A DNA stretch of 64,000 nucleotides, taken from positions 18,544,501 through 18,608,500 of the forward strand of contig CM027385.1 in the NCBI GenBank assembly GCA_015680905.1, given 5' to 3'. Below, one piece after another: positions 62,182 through 64,000 of this stretch; position 1 is the stretch's first letter; each line of letters starts with the position of its first letter. Below the pieces are notes generated by a model. The model was not told the DNA's origin. It did not search any database and saw nothing but the letters and a program-made list of their open reading frames with translations. The translations under genes were made by a program, and so were the position numbers. The DNA comes from Coptis chinensis. Lineage: Eukaryota > Streptophyta > Magnoliopsida > Ranunculales > Ranunculaceae.

Positions 62182-63065
62182 TCGACACCTTATGAGGCAA
62201 ATAGTGAACTTAAGAAAAATAATCAACATATATAGTGTCTCTCATTCTAAATATGTCCAAATTATTAGTAATCTCATGTACTTGATGAATTGCACTAGAC
62301 CTGACATTGCATATGCCGTTAGCAGGTTAAGCAGATACACTCATTGTCCTAATAAGGAACATTGGAGTGCTTTAGAGAGACTAGCCAAGTACTTGATTGG
62401 AACAATGAATTACAACATACGTTTTAGGCAAACTCCACCTGTGAGAGAGGGTTATTGTGATGCAAACTGGATATCTAATTCTCATGATATCAAGCCCACT
62501 AGTGGTTATATATTCACCCTTGGTTGGGGTGCAGTCGCTTGGAAATCTTCTAAGCAGACCTTGATAGCTCGTTCAACCATGGAGTCCGAGCTTATTGCTT
62601 TAGATAAAGCAAGTGCTGAGGCTGAGTAGCTTCGAAACCTCTTGGCAGATCTTCCTATTGGTACAAAATTGCCTCCAGCTGAATAGCAAAGACAAAGAGC
62701 AAACTATATAATGGGAAAAGTAGACATATACGTTTGAGACTCAAGTTTATAAAGCAGTTGCTGGAATCTAGAGTTGTGGCTCTAGATTATGTGAGATCAG
62801 AGTTAAATTTGGCCGATCCTCTAACAAAACCGCTTAGTAGGAGGCAAATGGTTGAAATGTCGAGGGGGATGTGACTTTTGCATAACATATAGGGCAACAC
62901 TAATGGCAACCCTACCTATGTGATTGGAGATCCCATGAGGTAGGTTCAAAAGGAAAAACAAGTCACCTAGTCGCTCTGATATACTATCGTCTTTTATTTT
63001 GAGATGTCCCACCTTATGACGAGATAGTATTTTTGTATACATTGTATAACTTGGATCGCAATGAG
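62182..63065 (+). mobile_element. Copia retrotransposon 3' fragment (RNase H end of pol and 3' region); fossil
   Basis: Plus strand: [40 protein letters not shown] and [20 protein letters not shown] are the Copia RT-end/RNase H hallmarks, continuing to ADPLTKPLSRRQMVEMSRGM. A polypurine stretch GAGGGGGATG (about 62862) and the GTGATTGGAGATCCCATGA tail typical of these Copia elements follow. No 5' half or complete LTR is seen. Abuts the Athila fragment at 62181/62182. Broken. Confidence 0.85.
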
Positions 63066-63990
63066 TAAAGGATGAGTTTGGGATCATGCTAGAAATATCT
63101 TTAGCATTACATCACACATTGATTCCTTCAATGACATCATGCAACAGGCCAAACACCATAACTCTTTGATTCTGGATATGTGGAAAGCTTGCTCGCTGAC
63201 AAGTCTGGTAAGCTTATGGAAGAACAGTAATCAGGTGCTCTATGATCAGAAAAACTCCAGCTTTTCTAACATTTGCTTTCTGACTAGAAAAGCCATCATC
63301 AGAGCATACCACAAATCAACAGGTACCATGAACAACACAGTGATCGATATGAAAATTCTTCTCACACTTAATCTCCAACACAAACTAAGAAGAGCACCCA
63401 AAATTTTGGAATGTTACTGGTTTCTCCCACTTCCTAGCATCATAAAAATTAATGTGGATGGAAGTTCATGCGAGAACCCAGGCAGGGCTGGTTGGGGAGT
63501 GATTCTCAGGGATGACATGGGTAACATTTTGGGGCAGCAACAGGAGGCCTTGGGGTATCTAATAACTATATGGCAGAAGCTTATGATATTATAGAAGGGA
63601 TTCAGAGGGCACTGGATTGGGACTGGCGATATATTTTGGTGGAATCCGACTCTGCATCGGTAGTCAAAGCCTTTCAGGAAGACACAGTGCATTGGAGGGT
63701 TAGAACAAAATGGAAGCAACTCGGGGAGAAAGCATCATGGCTCAATGTTACAGCTACATGGAGGGAGACAAATTCAGGTGCGGATAGCTATGCGAGACAT
63801 GGAGCAACATTGCAAAATGGAGAAAGTAAATGGTGGGACAATAAACCTCCTTTTGTGAGAAATCTGGAGAACTACTTGACTAATTACTTCCATTTTATAA
63901 GCTAAATGTAGGATGTAATAGGTGGGTACACAACTGATGATACCCATACTATACAGTTCTTAACACTTCATATTCTTTTTCCTTGTAACC
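63066..63990 (+). mobile_element. LINE 3' fragment with RNase H domain (different family)
   Basis: Plus strand: linker SLILDMWKACSLTSLVSLWK and FLTRKAIIRAYHKS, then RNase H KINVDGSSCENPGRAGWGVI (first Asp), AEAYDIIEGIQRALDWDW (Glu), LVESDSASVVKAF (Asp) and ETNSGADSYARHGA (last Asp). One frame change near 63570 separates two otherwise open frames. The stop is near 63905. The 3' UTR runs to the window edge with CTTGTAACCTTTTATTCTT and the poly(A) is not reached. The sequence differs clearly from the two other LINEs. 5' truncated at about 63066, where Copia sequence ends. Confidence 0.85.
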
Positions 63991-64000
63991 TTTTATTCTT

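Overview
This is a stretch of plant (most likely eudicot) nuclear DNA. The evidence is one recognisable spliced host gene, a MAP70 microtubule-associated protein, beside many plant transposable-element families: Tat and Athila Ty3/Gypsy elements, Copia, RNase H-bearing L1 LINEs, hAT, MULE and CACTA. No rRNA, tRNA, CRISPR array or bacterial-type operon was seen.

Layout. (1) 1-2663, minus strand: five 5' coding exons of a MAP70-5-like gene that runs off the left edge. (2) 3209-6280: a non-autonomous hAT-type element with an 8-bp target duplication, split by a 5'-truncated L1 LINE (3648-5773) flanked by a perfect 15-bp duplication. (3) 7140-51471: one nested block. The outer shell is a minus-strand Tat-clade Gypsy element with dual RNase H and an antisense extra ORF. 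Athila-type element A (9254-19667, duplication GCCAC) sits in its antisense ORF, and Athila-type element B (26233-50471, duplication GTAGC) sits in its gag. Element A carries a giant foldback element in its 3' LTR (17139-18223, 10-bp duplication). Element B carries a gene-capturing MULE with an LRR receptor-kinase fragment in its 5' LTR. At its polypurine tract/3' LTR junction it carries a solo LTR (36698-41888, duplication GATAG), which itself contains a 3.9-kb CACTA element (37332-41255, duplication CAT) that captured an HD-ZIP IV START-region fragment. Its 3' LTR is further split by a near full-length L1 LINE (41972-48225) and a partial Copia element (48790-50087, duplication ATGTT). (4) About 52.7-60.2 kb: a decayed large Mutator-like element with a plus-strand plant mobile domain (PMD) gene facing a minus-strand FAR1/MULE transposase with a C-terminal OTU cysteine protease domain. 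Its noncoding parts hold three clusters of a CpG-bearing inverted motif (CAAACGACC...GGTCGTTTG-like). (5) 60.3-64 kb: a telomere-motif-containing tandem repeat, rearranged Athila fragments, a Copia RNase H/3' fragment and a third LINE 3' end.

Insertion order read from the nesting: the Tat element is older than A and B; B is older than its MULE, LINE, Copia and solo LTR; the solo LTR is older than the CACTA. The most interesting points are the PMD+MULE+OTU transposon with its motif arrays, two independent host-gene captures, and a palindrome-bearing 3' noncoding module shared by the two Athila-type elements. Coordinates of duplications and ends were read by eye. Family assignments rest on recognised motifs, not on database searches.
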